Below, piece after piece: positions 16,104 through 24,855 of a stretch of DNA of 64,000 nucleotides. Position numbers and translations under genes: made by a program. The notes beneath the pieces were generated by a model. It was not told the origin of the DNA. It was given only the letters and a program-made list of their open reading frames with translations, and made no database searches. The DNA is taken from positions 2,604,001 to 2,668,000 of the forward strand of contig OZ252262.1 of the NCBI GenBank assembly GCA_965249965.1, given 5' to 3'. Each line of letters opens with the position of its first letter. Positions within the stretch are counted from its first letter, which is position 1. This DNA comes from HXMU1420-13 sp965249965 (GTDB lineage Bacteria; Bacteroidota; Rhodothermia; Balneolales; Balneolaceae).

Positions 16104-16442
16104 CTACACTGAAAAGCTCTCACCACATGAGCAAGTTCGGTTTGCATTGGGATTATGAAAATGAAACCCCTGCCCTTCAAGTCCATCTGTAAAATCTAAT
16201 TCTGTACCAGCGAGATAAAGAAAACTTCTCATATCAACCAGCACCTTTAATCCATCAAGTTCAAAAATCTGGTCCTGATCTGAAGGTTGAACATCGGAGG
16301 AAAAATCTAAGTTGTATGTGAGTCCAGAACATCCACCTGATTCCACACCTACTTTTAAAAAAGCATCCCGTGGAATGCTTTTTTCAGTACGGATTTCTTC
16401 AATCCTTTTGTGAGCTCGTTCACTAATCGTAATCTCGCCCAT
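16104..16442 (-). CDS. A-type iron-sulfur cluster carrier (SufA/IscA/ErpA family)
   Basis: A 112-residue HesB/IscA-type protein. The three cluster-ligand cysteines are Cys38 in SGGCSG and Cys104/Cys106 in TCSCGESF. It carries assembled clusters from the SUF scaffold to target proteins. It is the last suf gene, nine bases after the NifU-like gene, which favours a SufA role, though sequence alone does not separate SufA from ErpA. Confidence 0.92.
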   Translation of the reverse strand: MGEITISERAHKRIEEIRTEKSIPRDAFLKVGVESGGCSGLTYNLDFSSDVQPSDQDQIFELDGLKVLVDMRSFLYLAGTELDFTDGLEGQGFHFHNPNANRTCSCGESFSV

Positions 16443-16450
16443 AATGCTCC

Positions 16451-17002
16451 TTAAACTGAGATAACTTGTATTTCTGGATCGATACGCTTAACCATACTTT
16501 CGATAGCATACAACGTACCTGTTGTTGCCGTTGGGCAAGTTCCACATGCTCCCTGATAGTGAACTTTTAGTCGATTTTCATCTAAGCTCAATACTTTTAA
16601 TCCACCGCCATCAGCTAATAAATAAGGCCGAACTTGTTCATCCAGCATCTGATTGATTTCCTGCAAACGAGGGTCATCAGAATTTGCAGCTTCCTCACTT
16701 ACATGAACGGCGTGATCTGCTTCTAAATCCATTTGAGGTTGAGCTTCGCGAATTGGTGGAGCTAGTTTTCTTAATAATTCCGACCAAACTGCTTTTCCAT
16801 CCTGAGTGACAGTGATGTATTTATCTACATAATACACGTTAATCACATTTTCGATTTCAAATAATGCCTTTGCCAACTCGTCTTGTTGAGCATCTACACT
16901 ATTTTCGAATGAGCGAGTTACGCCATTTGTGAGTGGTTCTGCAAGCACAAAGCGCATTGCATCAGGGTTTGGTGTACGTTCTATCTCTTTAATTTTAGCC
17001 AT
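16451..17002 (-). CDS. NifU-like Fe-S scaffold/carrier (Nfu)
   Basis: A 183-residue two-domain protein. Residues about 5-85 match the Nfu N-terminal domain (RTPNPDAMRF), and about 112-183 the NifU C-terminal domain with Cys153-x2-Cys156 in GACGTCPTA, which binds a 4Fe-4S cluster between two subunits. A variable acidic linker (about 92-110) joins them. It delivers clusters to apo-enzymes. It lies 13 bases after sufS in the operon. Confidence 0.92.
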   Translation of the reverse strand: MAKIKEIERTPNPDAMRFVLAEPLTNGVTRSFENSVDAQQDELAKALFEIENVINVYYVDKYITVTQDGKAVWSELLRKLAPPIREAQPQMDLEADHAVHVSEEAANSDDPRLQEINQMLDEQVRPYLLADGGGLKVLSLDENRLKVHYQGACGTCPTATTGTLYAIESMVKRIDPEIQVISV

Positions 17003-17015
17003 CTTTGTATCCGAT

Positions 17016-18263
17016 TTATACGAAAAATTCTTGGGTATACTTTATTGCCTCTATCAGGCGATCAATATCGTCTTCATTATTGTAAAAAGAAATGGATGCT
17101 CGTAAGGTCCCCGGTATTGCAAAATAATCCATCACAGGCTGTGCACAGTGATGCCCGGTTCTAACTGCTATACCTTCTTTGTCCATAATGGTACCAGCAT
17201 CAGTTGGATGAATTCCATTCAATAAAAATGAAATGACACTTGCTTTATTTGGCGCTGTTCCAATCAATTTCACTCCATCAATTTCTTTGAATTTTGATGT
17301 GGCATATTCAACTAACTCTGCTTCACGAGCTGCAATATTGTCCATCCCGATTTCATTGAGAAAATCTATAGCCGCACCTAATCCAATTCCTGCAGCAATT
17401 GGCGGCGTACCTGCTTCAAATTTATGAGGAAGATCGTTGTAGGTCGTTTTTTCAAACGTCACTTTATCAATCATGTCTCCGCCGCCGCGATATGGGGGCA
17501 TCATATTTAACAGATCTTTCTTGCCGTACAAAATCCCAATACCTGTTGGGCCACACATTTTATGTGCCGAAAATGTATAAAAATCAGCATCAAGAGCTTG
17601 CATATCTACGTTCGAATGAGGTACAGATTGCGCCCCGTCGATCAAAACAACTGCTCCAATATCGTGTGCTGCTTTTATTATTTCTTCCACCGGATTAATA
17701 GTACCCAATGCATTTGAAACATGGATGACAGCAACTAATTTGGTTTTATCAGAAAGTAATTCATAGAATGTATCCATGATTAACTTTCCGCTATCATCCA
17801 TTGGAATTACGCGAAGAACTGCACCAGTTTGTTCGCAAACCATTTGCCATGGTACGATATTCGCATGATGTTCCATCTGCGAAACGATGATTTCGTCCCC
17901 TTCTTTTAAAAAGGTACGACCATAACTTTGAGCAACCAGATTAATAGAATCAGTGGTGCCTGTAGTAAAAATTATTTCTTCCAGAGATTCTGCTTTGATC
18001 AACGAGCGGACTTTCTCGCGAGTAGCTTCATATGCATCGGTAGCTTTTTGACTTAATGAATGTATGCCTCGGTGAATATTCGCATGCTCATTACTGTGAT
18101 AATCATTCAATCGATCGATCACAACCTGTGGCATTTGGCTTGAAGCTCCATTATCAAGGTAAACCAATGGCTTACCGTTTACTTCTTGTTGAAGTACGGG
18201 AAATTTAGCCCTAATAGCTTCCCAGTTGATCGATGTTGATATGTCGTTGAGTGTTTGATCCAT
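17016..18263 (-). CDS. sufS: cysteine desulfurase SufS
   Basis: A 415-residue class II (SufS-type) cysteine desulfurase that takes sulfur from cysteine for cluster assembly. The PLP lysine is Lys235 in FSAHKMCGP and the persulfide cysteine is Cys373 in RTGHHCAQP, the short-loop form typical of group II. EHHANIVPW binds PLP. Group II enzymes usually need a sulfur acceptor, SufE or SufU; neither gene is in this operon. Confidence 0.95.
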   Translation of the reverse strand: MDQTLNDISTSINWEAIRAKFPVLQQEVNGKPLVYLDNGASSQMPQVVIDRLNDYHSNEHANIHRGIHSLSQKATDAYEATREKVRSLIKAESLEEIIFTTGTTDSINLVAQSYGRTFLKEGDEIIVSQMEHHANIVPWQMVCEQTGAVLRVIPMDDSGKLIMDTFYELLSDKTKLVAVIHVSNALGTINPVEEIIKAAHDIGAVVLIDGAQSVPHSNVDMQALDADFYTFSAHKMCGPTGIGILYGKKDLLNMMPPYRGGGDMIDKVTFEKTTYNDLPHKFEAGTPPIAAGIGLGAAIDFLNEIGMDNIAAREAELVEYATSKFKEIDGVKLIGTAPNKASVISFLLNGIHPTDAGTIMDKEGIAVRTGHHCAQPVMDYFAIPGTLRASISFYNNEDDIDRLIEAIKYTQEFFV

Positions 18264-18320
18264 TCAGTTAATTCTCAAGCTGAACTTGATTGATTATCGA
18301 ATCAGGGATGATTACCTGTG

Positions 18321-19625
18321 TTAGTCTCTGGTTGTGTATTTTATCACCTCATCAAGAAGTAGTTTTTCTACTGATTCAACCTCCATGCTTTCAACACTTT
18401 CGAGTGCAAAAGCATACACTAGTAATTCACGAGACTTTTGTTCTGTAAGTCCACGCGAATGTAAATAGAATACTTCTTCATCATTCAGATGTCCGATTGT
18501 TGCTCCATGCGAACAACGCACGTCATCTGCGAAGATTTCAAGCTGAGGTTTCGTATTTACTTTTCCATCTTCAGAAAGCAATAAATTTCTGTTTTCCTGA
18601 AAAGAATCAATCTTTTGGGCATCTTTTGCTACAAAAATCTTTCCATTGAAAATGGAATGCGCATTGTCATTTACTACTACTTTGTGTAGCTGATGACTAT
18701 TCCCGTGAGCAAATCTGTGGTCCATAATAGAATGCGTATCTGCAATCTGATCACCATCAATTAACACTAATCCATCCACTGTGAAATCAACTTCTGCTGC
18801 ATTCTGAATCACACGAGGATCATTTCTGAATAATTTTGCTCCTAAACAAATGGTATAGGAATGATATTCAGCATTGCGATCAATAATTGCGATAGGACGA
18901 GAAACATGTACAGCTTTCTTAGAATCGCGTTGAATTCTGGCATGATGTACATGCGCTCCTGCAAATAATCTGAATTCCGTAACTGGCACATTCAAGTATA
19001 CATTATCTGCCAAGCCAATATGCTCTTCGATAATTGTTGCTTTAGAATACATTTCGCCTACAAAAAGCAATCGAGGAGTAGCGTAAAATGCTTCTTCAGC
19101 ATCCGTAAATAAATTCAGAATATGAATGGGGGCTTCAACAGATGTTTCTTCGGGCAAGTAAATGAAAGCACCATCTTCGAAAGCAGCATCATTGAAGGGT
19201 GCGAAAACGTCGTCTTCAAAATTCGTGATGTTACCTAAATGCTCTTTTACAGCTTCATGATCACCGAATTCAGTCATATTACCCACAATTACGTGATTTG
19301 GTAACTCACTGATAGATGATAATTCATCATTGTATACACCGTTTATAAAAACTAAACGAGTATTCAGTGCTTCCGGTAAGAAATGCTTTGAAATGTCTCC
19401 TATTTCTGCTGGATTTGATTCCGCGACTGATGAAAAACGATTCTTTTTAATCGCACTCAAGTCAATGAATCTCCAGTCTTCATCTTTTTTTGTAGGAAAT
19501 GGAGTTTTCTCCAGCGCTTCACTTCCCCTAACATTAATGGCTCGAATTGCAACCGTCTGGGCGTTGCTGATGATTTCACCATTAATGAAGGATAACATTG
19601 TTTCTTTTTGAGCTACTTCACTCAT
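18321..19625 (-). CDS. sufD: Fe-S cluster assembly protein SufD
   Basis: A 434-residue SufD, partner of SufB and SufC in the scaffold complex. It has the right-handed beta-helix core and the C-terminal conserved block with DDVRCSHGATIGHLNDEEVFYLHSRG, where the Cys-His pair equals the SufD residues needed at the SufB-SufD interface. It follows sufC with a one-base gap. Confidence 0.95.
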   Translation of the reverse strand: MSEVAQKETMLSFINGEIISNAQTVAIRAINVRGSEALEKTPFPTKKDEDWRFIDLSAIKKNRFSSVAESNPAEIGDISKHFLPEALNTRLVFINGVYNDELSSISELPNHVIVGNMTEFGDHEAVKEHLGNITNFEDDVFAPFNDAAFEDGAFIYLPEETSVEAPIHILNLFTDAEEAFYATPRLLFVGEMYSKATIIEEHIGLADNVYLNVPVTEFRLFAGAHVHHARIQRDSKKAVHVSRPIAIIDRNAEYHSYTICLGAKLFRNDPRVIQNAAEVDFTVDGLVLIDGDQIADTHSIMDHRFAHGNSHQLHKVVVNDNAHSIFNGKIFVAKDAQKIDSFQENRNLLLSEDGKVNTKPQLEIFADDVRCSHGATIGHLNDEEVFYLHSRGLTEQKSRELLVYAFALESVESMEVESVEKLLLDEVIKYTTRD

Positions 19626-19626
19626 C

Positions 19627-20397
19627 TTACGCCTCTCCGTCTACGGCTAATTCTTTTTCGTACTGATCGTAGCCTTCTGCTTCCAGTGCCTCAGCCAACG
19701 AGATGTCACCTGACTTAATAATCTTTCCGTCCATCATTACATGTACGAAATGTGGCTTGATGTAATTCAATAAACGCTGATAGTGCGTAATCATCACAAT
19801 GGCGTTTTCACTGTTTGCAATCTTGTTTACACCATCCGAAACTACTTTTAATGCGTCAATATCTAGTCCGGAATCGGTTTCATCCAAAAAAGAAAGAACT
19901 GGATTTAAAACCGCCATTTGAAAGATTTCATTTTTCTTCTTTTCTCCACCAGAAAACCCGGTATTTATGGAGCGATTTAAAAATTCATCCTTCATGTCGA
20001 TTACATCTAACTTACTTTCGATGTAATCTTCAAATTCAAGTGGATCTAGCTCTTCGCGATCATTTGCACGTGCAATGGTATTATATGCTTCGCGAAGCAG
20101 CGTTCTGTTAGTGATTCCAGGAACTTCAACCGGGTACTGAAACGCTAAAAACAAACCTAAGTGAGCACGTTCATCCGCATCCATTTCTGTAATGTCTTCA
20201 CCATTGAACAGAATTTCACCCTCGGTTACTTCATATTCCGGATGACCGGATACCACTTTAGAAAGAGTACTTTTCCCACTTCCGTTTGGACCCATTATGG
20301 CATGGATTTCACCGACGTTCACTTTCAGGTTTACGCCTTTAAGAATTTCGATGTCTTCGCCTTCAACTTTGGCGTGTAAATTTTTGATCTCTAACAC
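19627..20397 (-). CDS. sufC: Fe-S cluster assembly ATPase SufC
   Basis: A 256-residue ABC-type ATPase driving the SufBCD scaffold. Walker A is GPNGSGKST (about 36-44), the signature SGGEKKKNEI carries the SufC-specific lysines, and Walker B LSFLDETDSGLD ends in the usual D-loop. It is soluble, with no membrane segments. It is 48 bases after sufB. Confidence 0.97.
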   Translation of the reverse strand: MLEIKNLHAKVEGEDIEILKGVNLKVNVGEIHAIMGPNGSGKSTLSKVVSGHPEYEVTEGEILFNGEDITEMDADERAHLGLFLAFQYPVEVPGITNRTLLREAYNTIARANDREELDPLEFEDYIESKLDVIDMKDEFLNRSINTGFSGGEKKKNEIFQMAVLNPVLSFLDETDSGLDIDALKVVSDGVNKIANSENAIVMITHYQRLLNYIKPHFVHVMMDGKIIKSGDISLAEALEAEGYDQYEKELAVDGEA

Positions 20398-20445
20398 AGT
20401 TCTATCTTTTAGCTTTTTCGTTTTAATTCGTTTTGTTGATGTGAC

Positions 20446-21903
20446 CTAGCCTACACTGCCTTCTAATTTCACATCCAATAGTTTGTTTGCTTCTACAGCA
20501 AACTCAAGGGGTAATTCTTTTAATACCTCCTTCACAAATCCATTAATGATCATGGATATTGCATCCTGCTCGCTAATACCACGTTGCATGAGATAGAAAA
20601 TTTGCTCTTCTCCCACTCTGGAGGTTGTTGCTTCGTGTTCAACGCTACTACTTGGATTTTCACTGGAGATATAAGGGAACGTATGAGCCCCGCACTCTTG
20701 TCCGATCAGCATGGAATCACATACCGAGTAGTTTTTCGAGCCATGAGCCTTTTTCCCGATCTTTACTTCTCCGCGGTAGCTATTTTGTGAACGTCCGGCA
20801 GAAATTCCTTTCGAAATAATAGTTGATCGCGTGTTCTTACCAAGGTGGATCATTTTTGTACCAGTATCAGCCTGCTGTTTTTTTGTTGTAACAGCGACGG
20901 AGTAAAATTCACCGATCGAATTATCACCCTGAAGAATTACACTTGGATATTTCAATGTAACTGCTGAACCAGTTTCTAGTTGAGTCCAGCTGATTTTTGA
21001 ATTCTTACCTTTGCAAATACCTCGTTTGGTTACAAAATTATAAATACCACCTTTTCCATTTTCATCGCCGGAATACCAGTTTTGAATCGTCGAGTATTTA
21101 ATATCAGCGTTATCCAGAGCAATTAATTCAACAACAGCGGCATGCAGCTGATTCTCATCATACATTGGTGCTGTACATCCTTCCAGATAACTCACACTTG
21201 ATCCTTCCTCTGCAATTATGAGCGTTCTTTCAAATTGACCAGATTCCATATTATTAATACGGAAATAGGTACTTAACTCCATCGGGCATACCGTGTTTTT
21301 TGGGATATAGCAGAATGATCCATCTGAAAAAACAGCTGAATTTAGTGCTGAGAAGTAATTATCCCTAACCGGCACCACAGAAGCCATGTACTTTTTAACC
21401 AACTCAGGATGCTTATGGATAGCTTCAGAAATCGGGCAAAAAATCACTCCCGCCTCAGCTAACTTCTCTTTGAAAGATGTAAAAATAGAAACGCTATCAA
21501 ACACAGCGTCAACCGCTACATTTGCCAGCATTTTTTGCTCTTCTAGCGGAATCCCTAATTTCTCATAGGTTTCGCGGATGTTCGGGTCCAGATCATCCAG
21601 ACTATCTAGCTGTGGTTTATGCTTAGGAGCAGAATAATAGAGTAGGTTTTCGTAGTCAATTTTTTCGTAGGTAGCGTTAAACCAATCCGGCTCTTCCATC
21701 TCTCTCCAGGCATGATATGCCTTTACACGAAAGTCTGTCATCCATTCTGGCTCATTCTTTCTTGCAGATAGTTCACGTACAATTTCCTCGCTTATGCCTT
21801 TGGGAAATTCTTCGTATTCAACGTCGGTTGAGAAGCCATATTTGTACTCCTCGCCAATCATCGATTCTAATGCTTTTACCTCATCACTTAATTCTTCACT
21901 CAT
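20446..21903 (-). CDS. sufB: Fe-S cluster assembly protein SufB
   Basis: A 485-residue scaffold subunit on which clusters are built. Family segments include FCYIPKNT, the LEGCTAP cysteine motif, GAVTLKYPS-like beta-helix strands, and near the end SRVGEEQIFYLMQRG. I use the ATG giving MSEELSDEVK, as in relatives; the frame is open for 21 more codons but that stretch is a lysine/arginine-rich tail unlike SufB. It is the first gene of sufB-C-D-S-nfu-sufA. Confidence 0.95.
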   Translation of the reverse strand: MSEELSDEVKALESMIGEEYKYGFSTDVEYEEFPKGISEEIVRELSARKNEPEWMTDFRVKAYHAWREMEEPDWFNATYEKIDYENLLYYSAPKHKPQLDSLDDLDPNIRETYEKLGIPLEEQKMLANVAVDAVFDSVSIFTSFKEKLAEAGVIFCPISEAIHKHPELVKKYMASVVPVRDNYFSALNSAVFSDGSFCYIPKNTVCPMELSTYFRINNMESGQFERTLIIAEEGSSVSYLEGCTAPMYDENQLHAAVVELIALDNADIKYSTIQNWYSGDENGKGGIYNFVTKRGICKGKNSKISWTQLETGSAVTLKYPSVILQGDNSIGEFYSVAVTTKKQQADTGTKMIHLGKNTRSTIISKGISAGRSQNSYRGEVKIGKKAHGSKNYSVCDSMLIGQECGAHTFPYISSENPSSSVEHEATTSRVGEEQIFYLMQRGISEQDAISMIINGFVKEVLKELPLEFAVEANKLLDVKLEGSVG

Positions 21904-21995
21904 GTAGAAAAATTTTAAACGTTTAATTCTGCTTTTTTTAACCGCCTTTTTTGGTGCGGCGTTCAATCTTTAACTCAGCTTATTTAGATCGCTTC

Positions 21996-22003
21996 CAAAT
22001 ATA
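21996..22003 (-). promoter_or_regulatory. possible -7 element of the suf operon promoter
   Basis: The reverse strand reads TATATTTG, an exact fit to TAnnTTTG, about 90 bases before the chosen sufB start. No TTG is found at 19-21 bases upstream, so a regulator or a non-standard -33 region may be involved. No Fur- or IscR-like palindrome is obvious. Confidence 0.35.
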
Positions 22004-22031
22004 GTAAATCCCTGTCTCAGATATGATTGAG

Positions 22032-22074
22032 AAATCTTATTAGGGGGATAGAATGTCTATTATTTGTAAGATTT
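22032..22074. repeat. nested inverted repeat after manA
   Basis: AAATCTTA (22032-22039) pairs perfectly with TAAGATTT (22067-22074), and inside lies ATAGA-ATG-TCTAT. It starts at the manA stop codon and could be a weak AT-rich transcription end between the manA and suf units. There is no T-tract in the reverse direction. Confidence 0.35.
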
Positions 22075-23048
22075 TACGGAATTCTTACTTCCAGAAGTTT
22101 TGAATCAGCAGTTGGATTGATTGCAATTTTATTTAATGCATTCGGAATTAGTATTGAATCACCTAATTTATATGAAATAGAGCCATGATCGAATTCAATA
22201 CTTCCATCCCCCTCTAAACACATTAAAATAATGCATGAGTCAAAAGAGTTGTAGTCTCGCTTCGTTGATTCCGCTATAACTAATCGGTTAGTAACGAAGT
22301 ATTGACTGCGACCAATTTCTGCCTCTGTAGCTGACTTATTGTAGGATGTTTTATAGTCTTCGTAAAATTTATAATCGATAGCATCTACCGCTTCTTCAAT
22401 GTGCAAATCTCTGCCATTACCGTCTGCATCCACCCTATCAAAATCATATATACGATAAGTGATGTCTGAAGTCTGTTGAATTTCAGCAATCAATAATCCT
22501 TTTCCTATCGTGTGTACACGCCCGGCCGGTAGAAAAAAGACATCATCACTATATACATCTTCCCTATTTAAAAGATCAACAAGGTTACCCGATTCAAAAT
22601 ATTTTAAGTATTCCTCTTTATTTGTAGGCTTATTAAACCCTGAGATGAGTGTAGCCCCTTCATCTGCGGATACTACATACCACATTTCTGTTTTTCCAAA
22701 CGAATTATGGCGTTTCATCCCTAATTCATCATCCGGGTGTACCTGAATACTTAAATCGTCATTTGCATCAATGAACTTGATGAGCAGAGGAAATTTGTTC
22801 CCGAACTTCTCATACACAGAGGTACCAATCAATTGACCTTTAAATTCATTAATCAATTCAACGAGCGACTTTCCTTGTAATGCATCTTCGGATACTACAG
22901 AAATATTGCCTTCAACTCCTGAAATCTCCCACGATTCCCCGGCTTCTTTAGAACCTTCAGTTGGTTTATTTAAAACGGAAGCTAATTTTTCCCCACCCCA
23001 AATTTTGTCCTTTATAATTGGTGTAAATTTTAATGGATATAAATTCAT
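22074..23048 (-). CDS. manA: mannose-6-phosphate isomerase, class I
   Basis: A 324-residue cupin-type, zinc-dependent isomerase interconverting fructose-6-P and mannose-6-P. The KIWGGEKL segment opens the fold; zinc ligands are in SIQVHPDDELG and TEMWYV, and the later VHTIGKGLLIAEIQQ carries a conserved His and Glu. Length matches the short Bacillus/Bacteroidota form. It supplies mannose for surface sugars or feeds mannose into glycolysis. It follows pta by 12 bases at the end of the greA-to-manA run. Confidence 0.92.
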   Translation of the reverse strand: MNLYPLKFTPIIKDKIWGGEKLASVLNKPTEGSKEAGESWEISGVEGNISVVSEDALQGKSLVELINEFKGQLIGTSVYEKFGNKFPLLIKFIDANDDLSIQVHPDDELGMKRHNSFGKTEMWYVVSADEGATLISGFNKPTNKEEYLKYFESGNLVDLLNREDVYSDDVFFLPAGRVHTIGKGLLIAEIQQTSDITYRIYDFDRVDADGNGRDLHIEEAVDAIDYKFYEDYKTSYNKSATEAEIGRSQYFVTNRLVIAESTKRDYNSFDSCIILMCLEGDGSIEFDHGSISYKLGDSILIPNALNKIAINPTADSKLLEVRIP

Positions 23049-23060
23049 TGAAATTACTTT

Positions 23061-24008
23061 TTAATTACTTAACAGTGCTGCTACACATGCTTCGTTTACG
23101 ATATCTTCCCAACTACAGCCTCTCGATAAGTCCATCATGGGTTTTGCCAAACCCTGAATTATTGGTCCTGTTGCAGTTGCACCAGCTAATCGTTCGGTAA
23201 TTTTATAGCTGATATTTCCTGCATCTAAATTTGGGAAAATGAACACATTCGAATTCCCAGCAACCTTTGAGTCCGGGGCTTTGCGCTTACCCACGGCAGC
23301 TACATAAGCTGCATCAAATTGAAGCTCCCCATCAATAATTAATTCAGGATGTTGAGTTTTTGCCATCTCTAGCGCTTCTCTAACGAGATCAACTCGTTCA
23401 TGATTGGCACTTCCCATCGTAGAAAAGCTAAGCATGGCCACTTTAGGCTCATCTCCGGTCAATTTTTGATGCGTGTCTGCAGAATCTATAGCTATTGACG
23501 CTAACTGCTCGGATGTTGGATACGGCACCACTCCACAGTCGCCATATGTGAAGACTCGGCCGTCATCAAAACTCATTAAAAAGGTAGATGAAACAACTTT
23601 AGATCCCTCTTTTAATCCAATAGTTTGAATGGCTGCACGTAATACATCGCCTGTTGTAGATACCGAACCTGCAACACCGCCATCCGCGTCGCCAGAAGCT
23701 AACATAGATGAAGCAAAAAATAATGGATCTTTTACTGTTTGAAGAGCTTGTTCCCGTGTGATTCCTTTATGCTTCCTTTTTTCATAATAAGCATGTGCAT
23801 ATTCCATCAATTTAGGGTGATTTTCTATGTCAAGGATGGGCACTTTTGTATCAAGATCTACTTCGTTTTTTAATAATATTGGGATGCACAGGTTATGGTC
23901 AGTTAAAAATTCTGCAGCCTGTATAACTCTCGGATCAGAAGATCGTGGTAGTACAATTTTTTTGGGATTCTCAGAAGCTTTTTCTCTTATTCTATCTATA
24001 ATATTCAT
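23061..24008 (-). CDS. pta: phosphate acetyltransferase
   Basis: A 315-residue phosphotransacetylase in the short, single-domain form without the regulatory P-loop extension of E. coli Pta. Marks are KIVLPRSSDPRVIQAA, SSTFLMSF, DCGVVPYP, and the C-terminal KPMMDLSRGCSWEDIVN. It converts acetyl-CoA and phosphate into acetyl-phosphate, which the acetate kinase in the same operon turns into acetate and ATP. Two unrelated genes lie between the pair here. Confidence 0.92.
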   Translation of the reverse strand: MNIIDRIREKASENPKKIVLPRSSDPRVIQAAEFLTDHNLCIPILLKNEVDLDTKVPILDIENHPKLMEYAHAYYEKRKHKGITREQALQTVKDPLFFASSMLASGDADGGVAGSVSTTGDVLRAAIQTIGLKEGSKVVSSTFLMSFDDGRVFTYGDCGVVPYPTSEQLASIAIDSADTHQKLTGDEPKVAMLSFSTMGSANHERVDLVREALEMAKTQHPELIIDGELQFDAAYVAAVGKRKAPDSKVAGNSNVFIFPNLDAGNISYKITERLAGATATGPIIQGLAKPMMDLSRGCSWEDIVNEACVAALLSN

Positions 24009-24009
24009 A

Positions 24010-24855
24010 TCAAACGATTAGCAGGATAATAGCCACTATTGCGAGGCTTAAGCCCCATTTTTGTTTAGTCTGTAGTTTATCTTTCCAATAAATAATTCCA
24101 AGTACGGTTCCGAAAAATACGGTTAACATATTTGTTGCGGAAAACACCAATGCACCGGACAAATTTTCAAGTGCCAAAAGTAAGAAAAACGACGAGTAAA
24201 GATTAACTATACCGATCAAAATCCCATAAAAAATACTCGAGCGATTAAATTTGAACGATTTATTTAAAATGAGATAAACAACACCTGCGATACAAGACGA
24301 GGCGAAAACTAGAAATAGAAATAAGTTTTTTGGGAATATTTCAGCCAACTCACGGTCATAAATCTTCAACAGAACATCTACTAACCCATTTAAAGTAAAA
24401 AGCAGTAATAAAGAACCTGACAAATGGAACTTATTTATGGATCTAGAAAATGGTACTAGTAATATCAATGCTAAAAATACTGCGAGAATACCGATATAGT
24501 TTTGAGGCTCCAGAAATTCCCCATAAATGAATAAGCTAACAATCACTGGTAATACCAACGACAATCGCATGGCTGCTACACTTACACCCATTCCATTTTT
24601 ATTTAGTGAGTAACTGTATAAAAAGAAATTCACGATGAACAACACGCCGGTAGCGATTGCAAAAATATAAGTGGTAGCGGGGGTCTCAGTAAGTATATAA
24701 TGTTCGTCAGATTGTATAAAACTTATACTCGCCGCAGTTAAATAATTAATTATCAGAACCGGAATAACCGCGATTTCCTTTTTGTTTACTAGTTTTAGAA
24801 GATGCGCGATGCAAAGCGAGCAGAATACACTTAATAGTATATAGAGAAGTCCCAT
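24010..24855 (-). CDS. EamA/DMT family transporter
   Basis: A 281-residue polytopic membrane protein with about nine or ten hydrophobic helices and two EamA-like halves. The closing helices (NMLTVFFGTVLGIIYWKDKL followed by GLSLAIVAIILLIV) match the drug/metabolite transporter pattern, with a conserved Glu/Lys after the second-last helix. Substrate unknown. One base overlaps the caspase-like gene and one base separates it from pta. Confidence 0.8.
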   Translation of the reverse strand: MGLLYILLSVFCSLCIAHLLKLVNKKEIAVIPVLIINYLTAASISFIQSDEHYILTETPATTYIFAIATGVLFIVNFFLYSYSLNKNGMGVSVAAMRLSLVLPVIVSLFIYGEFLEPQNYIGILAVFLALILLVPFSRSINKFHLSGSLLLLFTLNGLVDVLLKIYDRELAEIFPKNLFLFLVFASSCIAGVVYLILNKSFKFNRSSIFYGILIGIVNLYSSFFLLLALENLSGALVFSATNMLTVFFGTVLGIIYWKDKLQTKQKWGLSLAIVAIILLIV

